64,000 nt of DNA from contig NZ_JACJOU010000033.1 in NCBI RefSeq assembly GCF_014695725.1, positions 62,001-126,000 on the forward strand, written 5' to 3'. This DNA comes from Microcoleus sp. FACHB-672 (GTDB lineage: Bacteria > Cyanobacteriota > Cyanobacteriia > Cyanobacteriales > Oscillatoriaceae). The notes under the pieces were generated by a model. The model was not told where the DNA came from, did no database searches, and saw nothing but the letters and a program-made list of their open reading frames with translations. Numbering within the stretch: the first letter of the stretch is position 1; every line of letters starts with the position of its first letter. Shown in pieces: positions 37,921 to 47,244 of the stretch. The translations under genes and the position numbers were made by a program.

Positions 37921-39330
37921 CTAGGAAGGAGTTTGCGCTGGACTTTGGGCTGCCGCCGGCTGGTATTGCACGCGATAAATGCGATTATTGGCTTCCTCGG
38001 TAAACAGCAAACTGCCATCCGGCATCACCAATAAACCCACAGGTCGCCCCCAGGTCGTTGGGCCAGATGGGTTAATCAAAAAGCCGGTGACAAAGTCTTC
38101 ATAGCCGCCTTGGGGACGACCGCTGCTACTGAAGGGCACAAACACGATTTTATAGCCGGTGCCCTGGTTGCGGTTCCAGCTGCCCCGAAAGGCAACAAAC
38201 GCCCCATTGCGGTATTTTTCCGGGAAAGTCTGGCCATCATAAAACTGTAACCCCAAAGCCGCTGAGTGCGCTTGGAACAGCACATCAGGGGTTTTGGTGC
38301 GCTTCACCAATTCAGCCTCCAAACTTTGACCCTGTTTCACCAGACGAGGATCAAGGTTGGCCGGCGAGAAGTAAGCATAAGGCCAGCCGTAAAATTCTCC
38401 TTGACGAATACGCGTCAGGTAATCTGGCACCAAGTCATCCCCTAAACCATCCCGTTCGTTGACGGCGGTGTAAAGTTCGTCGGTGACGGGATGAAAGTCG
38501 AGTCCCACAGGATTGCGTAAACCGTAGGCAAAGGTTTTTTGCTCGGAACCGTCCTTGTTCATAACCTGCACAGAAGCGCGGGGAGGCGGTTCTTCGTCTG
38601 CATTCGATTCTGAACCGATGGAGACGTAAAGGTTCTGGCCATCGGGCGAGACAGCCACGTTGCGCGTCCAATGCTGGTTATAGCCTTCGCCAGGGAGATC
38701 CGCAATTTTTTCGCCGGCACCTGTGAGTTTATCGCTGCCGGCAGTGTAGGGAAACCGCCGGACTTCGTCCGTATTGCCGAGGAAAAAGTAGCCGCCGGCA
38801 AATGCCATCCCTAAAGGTAAATGCAATCCGTTTTCCGCAGTGGCAAACACTTTAGTTGTATCGGCAACACCATCACCATCGCTGTCGCGCAGCAGGCGAA
38901 TGCGATTTTGGGGCGTTTCTGTCACCAACACGTCACCACTGGGGGTGAGTGCCAACCAGCGCGGTTTTTCTAACCCTTCGGCAAAGACATTAACGGTAAA
39001 GCCGGCAGGAACATTAAGCACAGGGTTGGCCGGCACTGGCACAACCTCAGGAGAGCGGGAGGCGCTGTTACTGTGGTAGGGTTTGGGCAAACTTTCCACA
39101 GTGATGCGAATCGGTTTCGGCGACAGTGATCGGGTGCGGACCTTTCGTTGAAGTGGGGCAGAAGCCGCTACAGGTGCCAGGGTTGGCTGGGTTTGTGCTT
39201 CCCCAACTAGGGAGGGGTTTACTGCTGGGCGATCATCACCCTTGGCGGGTTCTGCAGGCTTGCCAGATTGGACATTCCCACCACAAGCACTCAGCAGCAC
39301 AAGCAGCATTAAGCAACACAATCGGTACAT
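37921..39330 (-). CDS. Sorbosone dehydrogenase-like PQQ-fold lipoprotein
   Basis: A 469-residue predicted lipoprotein (MYRLCCLMLLVLLSACG, lipobox with Cys16), then a Pro-rich linker and a six-bladed beta-propeller of the L-sorbosone/soluble glucose dehydrogenase type. Typical phrases are GLEKPRWLALTPSGDVLVTE, RNVAVSPDGQNLYVSIGS, AYGLRNPVGLDFHP, FYGWPYAYFSP and PVGLLVMPDGSLLFTEE. The family oxidises sugars with PQQ, but most cyanobacterial members are untested and PQQ synthesis is not common there, so the activity is open. Anchored on the periplasmic side of a membrane. Confidence 0.88.
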   Translation of the reverse strand: MYRLCCLMLLVLLSACGGNVQSGKPAEPAKGDDRPAVNPSLVGEAQTQPTLAPVAASAPLQRKVRTRSLSPKPIRITVESLPKPYHSNSASRSPEVVPVPANPVLNVPAGFTVNVFAEGLEKPRWLALTPSGDVLVTETPQNRIRLLRDSDGDGVADTTKVFATAENGLHLPLGMAFAGGYFFLGNTDEVRRFPYTAGSDKLTGAGEKIADLPGEGYNQHWTRNVAVSPDGQNLYVSIGSESNADEEPPPRASVQVMNKDGSEQKTFAYGLRNPVGLDFHPVTDELYTAVNERDGLGDDLVPDYLTRIRQGEFYGWPYAYFSPANLDPRLVKQGQSLEAELVKRTKTPDVLFQAHSAALGLQFYDGQTFPEKYRNGAFVAFRGSWNRNQGTGYKIVFVPFSSSGRPQGGYEDFVTGFLINPSGPTTWGRPVGLLVMPDGSLLFTEEANNRIYRVQYQPAAAQSPAQTPS

Positions 39331-39469
39331 TAAAGCGACCTCAGAAAATTAGCCGGTAAGTTCGTGCACTTCATGAGAGGAGGGAGATTGGGAGAGGAAA
39401 AGAGTTCACCAGTGAGAGGATTTGGAGTTGAGTGACTCCTGCACGCCCGATCTTCGCGCTTCACTGCCC

Positions 39470-40060
39470 TTACATTTTTAGGACTCCCCAAATCGCCCGA
39501 CCATAAAAGTTAAGGTATCCAATCAAGTACACTAAATCAATCACAATTACAATTCCCTTGCCGGCCCACGAGTTGATTAAACCCAAAACTGGGAACGTGG
39601 CGGCCAATACCGCTAACAGTTCAATAAGCGCCCCGATCGCGCCGTTGTGTCTAGGGTCCCAGTAGGATACGGGGCTGATAAATCGGTAATTGCTGAAAGG
39701 GAAGAAGTGCCGGTGGGCGTCGTCGTTGTGCAACGGGAAGTCGCACAGGGAATGTAAAATCGCACTCAGACAAATTTGTTTAACTGCCGGCCAACCGCAG
39801 TAGTGAGCAACCGCTACACCCATTACGGCGAGGGGGATGGAATGGAAGGTGGCCGTGATGTTTTGCCAAAAAGGTTGATAATAAGCTTCCGACCAAATCT
39901 GCTTTTCTGGAAGGCGAAGGAAGAATTTCGCCCAAAAATAGAAGATAAATATCGGTAAATCAGGTAAAATCGCACCGATAACGATGGGAATAGTCGCGGG
40001 TGAGGGCTGGTGTTTGCCAAGAATGGCCAGATTGAGGATAGCGTGGCTGGGTGTGTTCAC
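39470..40060 (-). CDS. Membrane protein with N-terminal NTPSHAILN motif
   Basis: About 196 residues with four to five hydrophobic segments. The N-terminal motif NTPSHAILNLAI and an internal HSLCDFPLHNDDAHRHFFPF block, rich in His and Asp, resemble the YdjM-like family annotated as membrane-bound metal-dependent hydrolases. I place the start at GTG 40060, directly before NTPSHA; the frame continues to GTG 40108. No membrane segment lies between the two. Function unknown. It is divergent from the dienelactone hydrolase gene. Confidence 0.7.
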   Translation of the reverse strand: MNTPSHAILNLAILGKHQPSPATIPIVIGAILPDLPIFIFYFWAKFFLRLPEKQIWSEAYYQPFWQNITATFHSIPLAVMGVAVAHYCGWPAVKQICLSAILHSLCDFPLHNDDAHRHFFPFSNYRFISPVSYWDPRHNGAIGALIELLAVLAATFPVLGLINSWAGKGIVIVIDLVYLIGYLNFYGRAIWGVLKM

Positions 40061-40175
40061 TGGTTGATGTCCAGTTGCCGCGTTTTGTGGATGTCCCTTT
40101 TTTATCACAGGCTGGCCATCGGTGCCTCATCTCACGCAACATTGCTTCTCAATAACTAACGAATAACCAAGATTT

Positions 40176-40877
40176 ATGAGCGCTCAAGAGATTGCGATCG
40201 CAAGCTTAGATGGCGGCAGTTTCAGTGGCTATCTGGCGACTCCGACTGCGGGTGTCGGTGCCGGCATGATTATCATTCAGGAAATTTTCGGCGTTAATCA
40301 GGTGATGCGGCGCTTAGCCGACGCTTACGCGGCTGCCGGCTACGTTGCTCTTGTGCCCGATTTGTTCTGGCGGCAGCAGCCTCAAGTGCAATTAGATGAC
40401 CACAGCGAAGAAGACTGGAATAAGGCGTTACAGCTTTTTCAAGGGTTTGATGAAGATAAGGGGGTTGAGGATTTGATTGCCACGCTCAATACTCTTAGAC
40501 AACTGCCTGAATGCACCGGCAAGGTGGGGAGCGTTGGCCTCTGTCTGGGTGGTAAGCTGGCTTATTTAATGGCGACTCGTTCGGACGCTGAGTGCAATGT
40601 GGGTTATTACGGCGTTGGCATTGAAAACAATCTTGAGGAGATTGGCAATATTCAAAAGCCGCTGATGCTGCATATTGCGGAGAGCGATCAGTTTGTCCCC
40701 CCTGAAGCCCAAGCCACAATTAGGGTACAGTTGAGCGGCCACCCCCAGGTGACGGTTTATTCTTATACCGGCGTCTCTCACGCGTTTGCTCGTGAGGGGG
40801 GTCAATCCTATGATCAAGCGGCTGCCGAGCTTGCCAACAGCCGCACAATGGCGTTTTTACAGCGCCATCTCAGTTAA
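40176..40877 (+). CDS. Dienelactone hydrolase family protein
   Basis: A 233-residue alpha/beta hydrolase. The triad is the Cys of VGLCLGGKLAY, the Asp of IAESDQFVP and the His of TGVSHAFAR. The N-terminal phrase GMIIIQEIFGVNQVMRRLAD is typical of carboxymethylenebutenolidase-type enzymes. In cyanobacteria the natural substrate is usually unknown. Soluble and cytoplasmic. It converges on the DUF1838 gene, 20 bases between the stops. A HIP1 octamer lies at its fifth to eighth codons. Confidence 0.92.
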   Translation: MSAQEIAIASLDGGSFSGYLATPTAGVGAGMIIIQEIFGVNQVMRRLADAYAAAGYVALVPDLFWRQQPQVQLDDHSEEDWNKALQLFQGFDEDKGVEDLIATLNTLRQLPECTGKVGSVGLCLGGKLAYLMATRSDAECNVGYYGVGIENNLEEIGNIQKPLMLHIAESDQFVPPEAQATIRVQLSGHPQVTVYSYTGVSHAFAREGGQSYDQAAAELANSRTMAFLQRHLS

Positions 40878-40897
40878 GGTCATTCAAGTTAGGCAAT

Positions 40898-41728
40898 TCA
40901 ATGCTCTTCTGTGAGGGGTGCCGGCAGGGGAAATTCTTCCCCTCTCAAATAACCATCAAACTGTTCTTCAAATCGGCTCCAACTCGTGGCGATAGACCGC
41001 TGCAAGCGATGGGTTGGAGCCTCGTAAAACAACGGCATTCTCTGTTCTATTTGGGCTTTAATTTCTGGGTGCAGTTCTTCAAATACGTCGGTTTTAGTTC
41101 CGGTATAATTCAAAACTAAAAAGCCTGGTTTTCCCTTCATTTTCATCCAGGGTTCCCAGGGACCCATGCGGTAGTAGGAAAGTGCGACAGAGCGATTATC
41201 AGCGGGCGTGAGTGTTTCATCACTCAGCATTTTTGTGGGAAAGATGAATTTGTAGGAATCTGAGGATTGAATAGATTCTTCAGGAGAATGCTCGACAAAC
41301 TTTGGATTTTTTGCGAGTGGGTTCGGTAATTTCAGGTTAATATCTAATGAAACTGAAGAAAGTTCCGACGCGATGTGAGCCTTGATCTGTTGAGGAATTT
41401 CAAATTCTTGGTAGTCGTAAGAACGATGCATCACGTTGAGCGTTTCACCACTCCAAGGATTTTGCCAAGTCTTTAAAACTTCGCCGGTTTGCGGGTCAAG
41501 ATAAAGCGTAATTTTACGGCTCAGCAATACCCAGCAGTTAATGATTTCATCTTTGATGCAGCGTGAGATATCTACGCCAAGAAAATCAAACAGGTGAGCC
41601 GGTTGATCCCCATCCATCGGTTGGGCATACATGGAACCCGTGGCAGAGAAATAATGAGTTCTACTATCAAGACTGCAGCGGATTTTGACGAATTGTTCAT
41701 CCGTTAGGGAGGCTGTTGCTAAATTCAT
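40898..41728 (-). CDS. DUF1838 family protein
   Basis: A 276-residue protein of the DUF1838 family, with typical phrases KIRCSLDSRTHYFSATGSMYA (start of domain), LFDFLGVDISRCI, ITLYLDPQTGEVLKTWQNP and YRMGPWEPWMKM. No signal peptide or catalytic motif is evident and the function is unknown. It is transcribed in the same direction as the Thr-rich exported protein upstream, but a hairpin terminator separates them. Confidence 0.85.
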   Translation of the reverse strand: MNLATASLTDEQFVKIRCSLDSRTHYFSATGSMYAQPMDGDQPAHLFDFLGVDISRCIKDEIINCWVLLSRKITLYLDPQTGEVLKTWQNPWSGETLNVMHRSYDYQEFEIPQQIKAHIASELSSVSLDINLKLPNPLAKNPKFVEHSPEESIQSSDSYKFIFPTKMLSDETLTPADNRSVALSYYRMGPWEPWMKMKGKPGFLVLNYTGTKTDVFEELHPEIKAQIEQRMPLFYEAPTHRLQRSIATSWSRFEEQFDGYLRGEEFPLPAPLTEEH

Positions 41729-41814
41729 CTTGCATGGTTAAGTATTTTGTGTAGCCGGTGAAAACTGTGTGTGGAACCGGCAATAACTTAGGTATGAAGC
41801 TCAGTGAAACGCTT

Positions 41815-41845
41815 AAAAAGCAATACCGCCCTTTAGGACGGCATT
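41815..41845 (-). terminator. Intrinsic terminator
   Basis: On the minus strand AATGCCGTCC pairs with GGGCGGTATT around TAAA, followed by GCTTTTT. It ends transcription of the Thr-rich protein gene 47 bases after its stop. Confidence 0.75.
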
Positions 41846-41891
41846 ACTTCATTAATCAGGCTTTAGTTAGCCGCAAAAGTGTACTGTGAAG

Positions 41892-42452
41892 TTACCACAG
41901 CGCTCTCACCGGCTGGGCAGGAGCTTCATAATAGGTATTATCGGGTTGGGTTTCAACCTCTGTCGTTTCAACCTCAACGGGTGCCGGTCGCACTGTAGGG
42001 GTGGTTGTCATCGTCGGTGCCGGTCGGGCGGTTGGGGTGGTTGTCATCGTCTCGCGGACGGTTGGGGTTGTTGTTGTCGTCGTTGTGGTCGTCGTCTCCA
42101 ACGTTTCTTCATTCATCATTGGCGCTCTAGCGACATCAACGACACGCCCGTTTTCCATCCGCGCAATGATATCCATTCCCGGCACCAGTCCTAGCGCCCC
42201 TCTTTCCGGTCGTCGAATCGTAAGCGTTCTGACTCGACCGTCATCAGGCTCCTGAATCGTGACTACGTCACCGACAATACTTTTAATGGTGCCTCTAATC
42301 ATTTCAGATGCCACCGGCGTATTGCGTTGGGCAATTGGCTGCTGCTGAGCGATTACATCAGATTGGCCGGCAACTGCCGGATACATTGCGATGGCGGAAA
42401 GCAACAGTGAAACCGTCGTCCCTGTCAGTAATTTCATTTTTTCAATTCGCAT
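41892..42452 (-). CDS. Exported protein with Thr-rich tail
   Basis: About 186 residues. ATG 42452 is the likely start, because GAGGAGG lies five bases before it; the frame extends nine codons further. A signal peptide (MKLLTGTTVSLLLSAIAMYPAVA, part) is followed by a small beta-type domain (IRGTIKSIVGDVVTIQEPD, LGLVPGMDIIARMENGRVV) like an RNA- or metal-binding OB fold. Then come a run of ten Thr and Thr/Pro/Val/Arg repeats, and a short acidic end. No family function is known to me. Confidence 0.75.
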   Translation of the reverse strand: MRIEKMKLLTGTTVSLLLSAIAMYPAVAGQSDVIAQQQPIAQRNTPVASEMIRGTIKSIVGDVVTIQEPDDGRVRTLTIRRPERGALGLVPGMDIIARMENGRVVDVARAPMMNEETLETTTTTTTTTTPTVRETMTTTPTARPAPTMTTTPTVRPAPVEVETTEVETQPDNTYYEAPAQPVRALW

Positions 42453-43297
42453 GAGAACCTCCTCACTTATGGAGAACATTATGTTAGTACACTAACCGAG
42501 CAAAGTTAGTTTGGTCTTGCAAGACGCTTATAGATTTAACCCATTGCCCAAATTTTAACGTTCGCAGCTTTCGGTTAAATCTACCTGCAGGTATAGCTAA
42601 TTGCTGCTTACACCGCTATTTGAAATCTTGCTTTTTTAAAGCCAACGTGACTGTTAAAGCAAGCAAGTCAGTAAATGCACCCGCTCTGGTGTACTAATCT
42701 TACAGGGTTTTAATACAGAATCAGAGTGATAATGCATACCGGCTGTTAAAAACTTTGATTGATGCCTTTTGTCTAAAATTTACCTACCGAAAAATTTCAA
42801 ACCTGGCCCGTTGTTCACCGTTGCGTAAAAGTCCGGTTAAACATGAGGCTTGTTACTGCCGGCTCAGCGAGTTTACTAATAGCTTACTGTTTACGGAGCA
42901 TTTCTAACCAGACTCTTTTATACAGATAACCAATGTAGAAGCGATGACAGGTTAACGCTGCCGATAAGGTTTTTATTACTCTCATAATAAAATTTTATCA
43001 TCTGCCCCGCATTTAAGAAGAACAGAGTGAATAAAAAGTTCCCTAAGACCTAAAAAAACTGGGGAATTCTAATCAAAGGTTATGAAATTAATAGGGATGA
43101 CTGATAAATGTCCGGGTTCGTCAGTTATTAAAAGTATTATCCAGCAAGGCTTCCTGTAAAAACTTTCTTTTTTTTGGAAAATTCTCTATCCCATCTTAAA
43201 CGCTAAGATAGATATGCCTTAAAATCTAACGAAGCAAGGTCTGCTTCTGTGAATTCTAGACAGTCATTTTGCATAAATCGTTTGCTAGAGATAAGAG
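42453..43297. other. Divergent intergenic region, 0.8 kb
   Basis: A long AT-rich region between the Thr-rich protein and the L,D-transpeptidase gene. It should hold both promoters. I find no ORF with protein-like composition and no hairpin with a T-run. Nothing identifies an RNA gene. Confidence 0.45.
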
Positions 43298-43996
43298 ATG
43301 ACAGCAATGGTGAGAGGAGAGTCCCTAAATCGTTCTTGCAGCATGGGCAAAACGCACAGGTTAATAATGCTATGTTTGAGTGCGACAATGTTACTGCTGT
43401 GGGGGCATCGGCAAGCTGATGCTTTAGAGGTTGCACAGAAAGGAGGAGCTGCCGGTGAGCTAAAGCCTCAGGTTGAGCAACCTGTCTCGCCGCCGATTGA
43501 CCAACCTTCTGATGTTTCTCCGAGCAATAAACCGGCTGATATTGCTCCGATGGATAAACCTGCCAATATTTCTCCGAGTAATAAACCTTCTTCTGCCAGC
43601 GACAGCCTCAGCACCCGCTTGGTAATTAAGTTGGGCGAGCGCCGCGTCTATCTGTATCGGGAGAACCAAATGCAAATTAGTTATCCAATTGCAGTTGGTA
43701 AGGATGGTTGGGAAACGCCGGTGGGCACTTATCAAGTGATGCAAATGATTAAAAATCCAACTTGGGAGCATCCTTGGACAGGAGAACTTGTCGAGCCTGG
43801 GCCAGATAATCCTTTAGGAACCAGATGGATTGGCTTCTGGACAGATGGAAAGGATGTGATTGGTTTTCATGGCACGCCTAATGAGGATTCAGTCGGACAG
43901 GCAGCTTCCCACGGCTGCGTTCGGATGTTTGATCGCGACGTTCAAGCTTTATTTGAAAAGGTGTCAGTTGGGACAACTGTTGTCGTAGAACCCTAG
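43298..43996 (+). CDS. L,D-transpeptidase (YkuD domain), exported
   Basis: A cell-wall enzyme forming 3-3 or lipoprotein links in peptidoglycan. A signal segment (LIMLCLSATMLLLW) is followed by a linker of near repeats (SPSNKPADIAPMDKPANI...), then the YkuD domain: VIKLGERRVYLYRENQ, PIAVGKDGWETPVGTY, GFHGTPN and the catalytic Cys in ASHGCVRM. The start is not certain: ATG 43298, 43307 and 43343 are in frame, and the last gives the most normal signal peptide, but none has a strong ribosome site. The fold acts in the periplasm. Confidence 0.92.
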   Translation: MTAMVRGESLNRSCSMGKTHRLIMLCLSATMLLLWGHRQADALEVAQKGGAAGELKPQVEQPVSPPIDQPSDVSPSNKPADIAPMDKPANISPSNKPSSASDSLSTRLVIKLGERRVYLYRENQMQISYPIAVGKDGWETPVGTYQVMQMIKNPTWEHPWTGELVEPGPDNPLGTRWIGFWTDGKDVIGFHGTPNEDSVGQAASHGCVRMFDRDVQALFEKVSVGTTVVVEP

Positions 43997-44191
43997 GAAA
44001 AATAATCGCATACGTCGTTTTTCTTTGCCTTATTAACGACAGGTTGATTGACAAAAAGATGACGGGTGCGTGCCGGTTGAAGTGTAATTGAGCGGTTTGG
44101 TGGGCGGAGTGAAACGGAGGATACACCTCGCCCACGAAATTGCGAAATCTGCGGGTTTGAAACAAAAAATCAACGTTTGCAACCAGTCTAA

Positions 44192-46069
44192 TTACTCTAA
44201 AGATTGCTGATATCTTTCTAACAGTTCGGGGATGTAGTCATAGCCATCTACCCCAATAACTGCGATGATGGTAGGGCGCTTCTGCTCTAAAATATTTTGA
44301 AATTCGAGGCTTAATTGACCTTTTAAGATTGTCAACAAGCCTGCCGGTTGCCGCCACTCATTTGCACCAATTTGCTCTAAAATATACATTCCCAAACTAC
44401 CGTAACCCACAGCATTGCCAATGGCGGTCAAACTGTAGCAAACTTGCGCTAAATAAGCCAAATTCAGACCTTGAAGATATAAATCTCCTGACATTTGGGC
44501 AGTTTTCCAACCGTCTGTTAGATAGTTGAGGGCTTCTTCCGGTTGATCTAAAACAACGTGAGCGATGCCGAGGCTGCTGAAACAAAGAGCTTGACTTTGA
44601 CGATCACCTAATTTTTCTGCTAATTGCAAACCTTGCTCTAAGTAGTTAATCGCAGCTTCATAAATTTCCGGTTCCAATTGTTCTTGTTGTTTGGCTTGGA
44701 AGACTTCGCTAAAACCGAAATTTGCGAGAGCGTTTGCTTCTCCTAAACGATCACCGGCTTGCCTAGAATAAATAAGGGCGCGTTGACTGTAACTAATTGC
44801 ACCGGCATAGTTTTTTTGAGCAACGCAAGTCCGGCTGAGGTGATTGAGATTGGCAATTTCACAGGGACGATCACCGGCTTCACGGGCAATTTCCAAGGCT
44901 TGCTCATGAAAGACAATTGCCTGCTCATAACGACCTTGAGCGTGTTGCGAATAGCCTAAAAGTGTGAGGATTCGAGCTTTTTCTTGGGTTCCTTCAACTT
45001 GTCGCAGCGGTTCACTTAGATAATCGAGTGTATTTCGCAAGTAGCTACCTGAAAACGAGGCAAAAATTCCGCCATAGAGCGGAAAGTATTCTCGTTGAGA
45101 GAAAGCTCGGAGAATTTGTAATGTAATTTGAAAACATCCATTGGCTAAGCGTTCTCGATTACTGGAATTAAGGCTGGTTGCTCGCTCAAAGCCATTCGCT
45201 AACTGAACCCAAATTGCGGCAAAGGTTAAAAAGGTGGAAATGGAAAGCTTTGCGCCAACTTTTGAGTCATAAACCAGTTTATCAAACCACTGAACTAAAC
45301 CTCGTTGCAAGCACTGCAAAATTACGGCTAATTCAATTAATGCTGCCGGTTCTAAACTTGCTTGCTTGCCAGTGGCTTCAACGATAGATTGATTGAGGGA
45401 AATTGCATTAAATAAGGCTTTGGGGAAGGGACTGCTGACTTGTTTTGCCCATAATCCCCAAGGGCCATTTTGTTCTGGAGTGCCGGCAAATCCGATTTGG
45501 CTACGTTTTTCGTAAATCCAGCTAACAAGATTGCCTTCGAGTCGCTGCCAAGATTCTAATCCTGCGGTGATGCCGGTGAGGATTTGCTGCACATCTTGCG
45601 CTAAGTCGGGGTTGGCAATCTGCGTGAGTTGTTGATGCAATAATTTGGCAAGTTGTTGCAGTTGATCTAAGGTAAGCGGCTGCTTTTGGTTAGGATCGAG
45701 AACGCGCAAGACAACGGTAAGGCGATCACGCTCATCTGCGTTGAGAATTTGTTGAATTGTGGATGCAATAGCACCAGAAACTCTATTTTCTTTTTGCCAG
45801 CGTTCCCACTCGGTTTGAATCGTTTTGATTGCTCTCAGCCGGCGGTTGGCTTTGGCTTGTTTTAACTCATCTTTTTCGGTTTTTACTACAGATTGAGCAG
45901 TGTTTAATTGTTCATCTAAACTGCGTTCAAAAATTTCGTCGGTGCCGGCTTCTATGCCTTCCACAAGCATTTGATAAACCTGTTCTTTTGAGCGAATTTG
46001 CCCTTTGAGGGTGATTTCAACAATTTGCTCGATAAAGGCTAGGTAGCGCTCGCTCAGTGAGTCTGACAT
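44192..46069 (-). CDS. Tetratricopeptide-repeat protein
   Basis: A 625-residue soluble protein. The N-terminal 200 residues are helical and charged (a possible coiled coil, with KTEKDELKQAKANRRLRAI). The middle is hydrophobic-helical, and residues about 365-560 hold four to six TPR units with phrases such as LLGYSQHAQGRYEQAIVFHEQAL, AGDRPCEIANLNHLSR and LGDRQSQALCFSSLGIAH. It probably serves as a scaffold. It lies 94 bases downstream of the Rpn nuclease gene in the same direction and may share its transcript. Confidence 0.85.
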   Translation of the reverse strand: MSDSLSERYLAFIEQIVEITLKGQIRSKEQVYQMLVEGIEAGTDEIFERSLDEQLNTAQSVVKTEKDELKQAKANRRLRAIKTIQTEWERWQKENRVSGAIASTIQQILNADERDRLTVVLRVLDPNQKQPLTLDQLQQLAKLLHQQLTQIANPDLAQDVQQILTGITAGLESWQRLEGNLVSWIYEKRSQIGFAGTPEQNGPWGLWAKQVSSPFPKALFNAISLNQSIVEATGKQASLEPAALIELAVILQCLQRGLVQWFDKLVYDSKVGAKLSISTFLTFAAIWVQLANGFERATSLNSSNRERLANGCFQITLQILRAFSQREYFPLYGGIFASFSGSYLRNTLDYLSEPLRQVEGTQEKARILTLLGYSQHAQGRYEQAIVFHEQALEIAREAGDRPCEIANLNHLSRTCVAQKNYAGAISYSQRALIYSRQAGDRLGEANALANFGFSEVFQAKQQEQLEPEIYEAAINYLEQGLQLAEKLGDRQSQALCFSSLGIAHVVLDQPEEALNYLTDGWKTAQMSGDLYLQGLNLAYLAQVCYSLTAIGNAVGYGSLGMYILEQIGANEWRQPAGLLTILKGQLSLEFQNILEQKRPTIIAVIGVDGYDYIPELLERYQQSLE

Positions 46070-46163
46070 GGTTGGGGTTACGGGTGATGGCGTTCCCTTT
46101 AATTTTACTTGCCGGCTTGGGTGTGCCGGTTTGTCACCCCCTCACCCCCTCAATCCAGGTAAA

Positions 46164-47033
46164 TTACGCCGGCTCTGTTGCATTTTCAGAGGTGGGGGGA
46201 ACAGAGGCGATAAACTCATTGAGGGAATTCACGGTTACAGCAACATCCACCAATTCCTCTAATTGCTCTAAATTTAATCCCTGTAGGATAGTTTGTACAT
46301 TTGCCGGCACCTCACCAAAACGACGCTGAAGCTGACGTCGTAATATCCGCAATGCTTCTTGTTGCAAAATCTCTTGATACCAAGGCGATTGCTGTAATAC
46401 AACCATATCCCACCTCATTATTTGCTGTACTAAAGGTGTTGACAACACGAATCTAGCAAAAAATGCTAGAAGCGGTTCCAACTCGCTTAATTGTTGATCA
46501 TTTCGCAAAAGTTGGACTGCCTGCCGCACGGCTGACTCGTTATCCCCACCCCTAAGCATCGGCACAAATGGCAGCAGGGAGGGTAAGGGTTGTTGAAAGA
46601 CTATTTCAGCGTCTACTTCCCAAAGGTTAATTGTGCGATAGTCTTGTCGCGCCTGTAACCCCATAAACTCAGATTGATAGCCGGTGGCAACCACGACTCC
46701 GGGTGTGGGTTGCAAGATGTTAATGAGTACCGGATAAACCGGCAAGTTGTATTTTTCCTCTGCCAGTGCTGCATACGCCCGCATCCGCTTTGGCATTCGG
46801 GGGGTGTAGCGCAATTGTAACTCGTTGAGGACAAGAAATTCGCCGTGTTCGGGGCTGGAGGCTTTGAGCAAAACATCGCTTTCGCGGCTCAGCCATTGGA
46901 ATTCTGAGGAGAGGATCTCGCCGGCTACGATGTCGGGGCGCTGTGTTACCCACTGCACCCAGGCATCGGGGGCGAGACTGATTAAACGTTTGCTGCCAAT
47001 ATCTGCCGGTTTCGCCATTCTTTTATCAGGCAT
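46164..47033 (-). CDS. Rpn-family nuclease-like protein
   Basis: A 289-residue protein of the Rpn/YhgA-like PD-(D/E)XK group found in many copies in cyanobacteria. The core looks intact: Asp in ESDVLLKA, then EFLVLNELQLRYTPRM with the acid-x-Gln pair, and a helix RMRAYAALAEEKYNLPVYPVLINIL. The C-terminal half is helical and ends in LRRQLQRRFGEVPANVQ and ELVDVAVTVNSLNEF, a pattern like DUF4351. Family members promote DNA recombination by cutting DNA. A truncated second copy lies at 50.2-50.3 kb, on the far side of the membrane NTPase gene. Confidence 0.82.
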   Translation of the reverse strand: MPDKRMAKPADIGSKRLISLAPDAWVQWVTQRPDIVAGEILSSEFQWLSRESDVLLKASSPEHGEFLVLNELQLRYTPRMPKRMRAYAALAEEKYNLPVYPVLINILQPTPGVVVATGYQSEFMGLQARQDYRTINLWEVDAEIVFQQPLPSLLPFVPMLRGGDNESAVRQAVQLLRNDQQLSELEPLLAFFARFVLSTPLVQQIMRWDMVVLQQSPWYQEILQQEALRILRRQLQRRFGEVPANVQTILQGLNLEQLEELVDVAVTVNSLNEFIASVPPTSENATEPA

Positions 47034-47244
47034 CTATTTTAAATTAGAATACCTTTTTCGTAAGATCTTCGGTTAATCGCTTAACCCGGCAAAGAGCCGG
47101 CTTCCAAAAAATCTTGATCCACTTTAGAGAACTTTCGTTATTAGCCCGAAAAGGAATTTTCGGATGGTTAACTGGCGCACAATCGGCTCGTCAAATATGC
47201 GAATTAGATCCTTGGAAAGATAGCCGGCATCACTTTGACTTTCA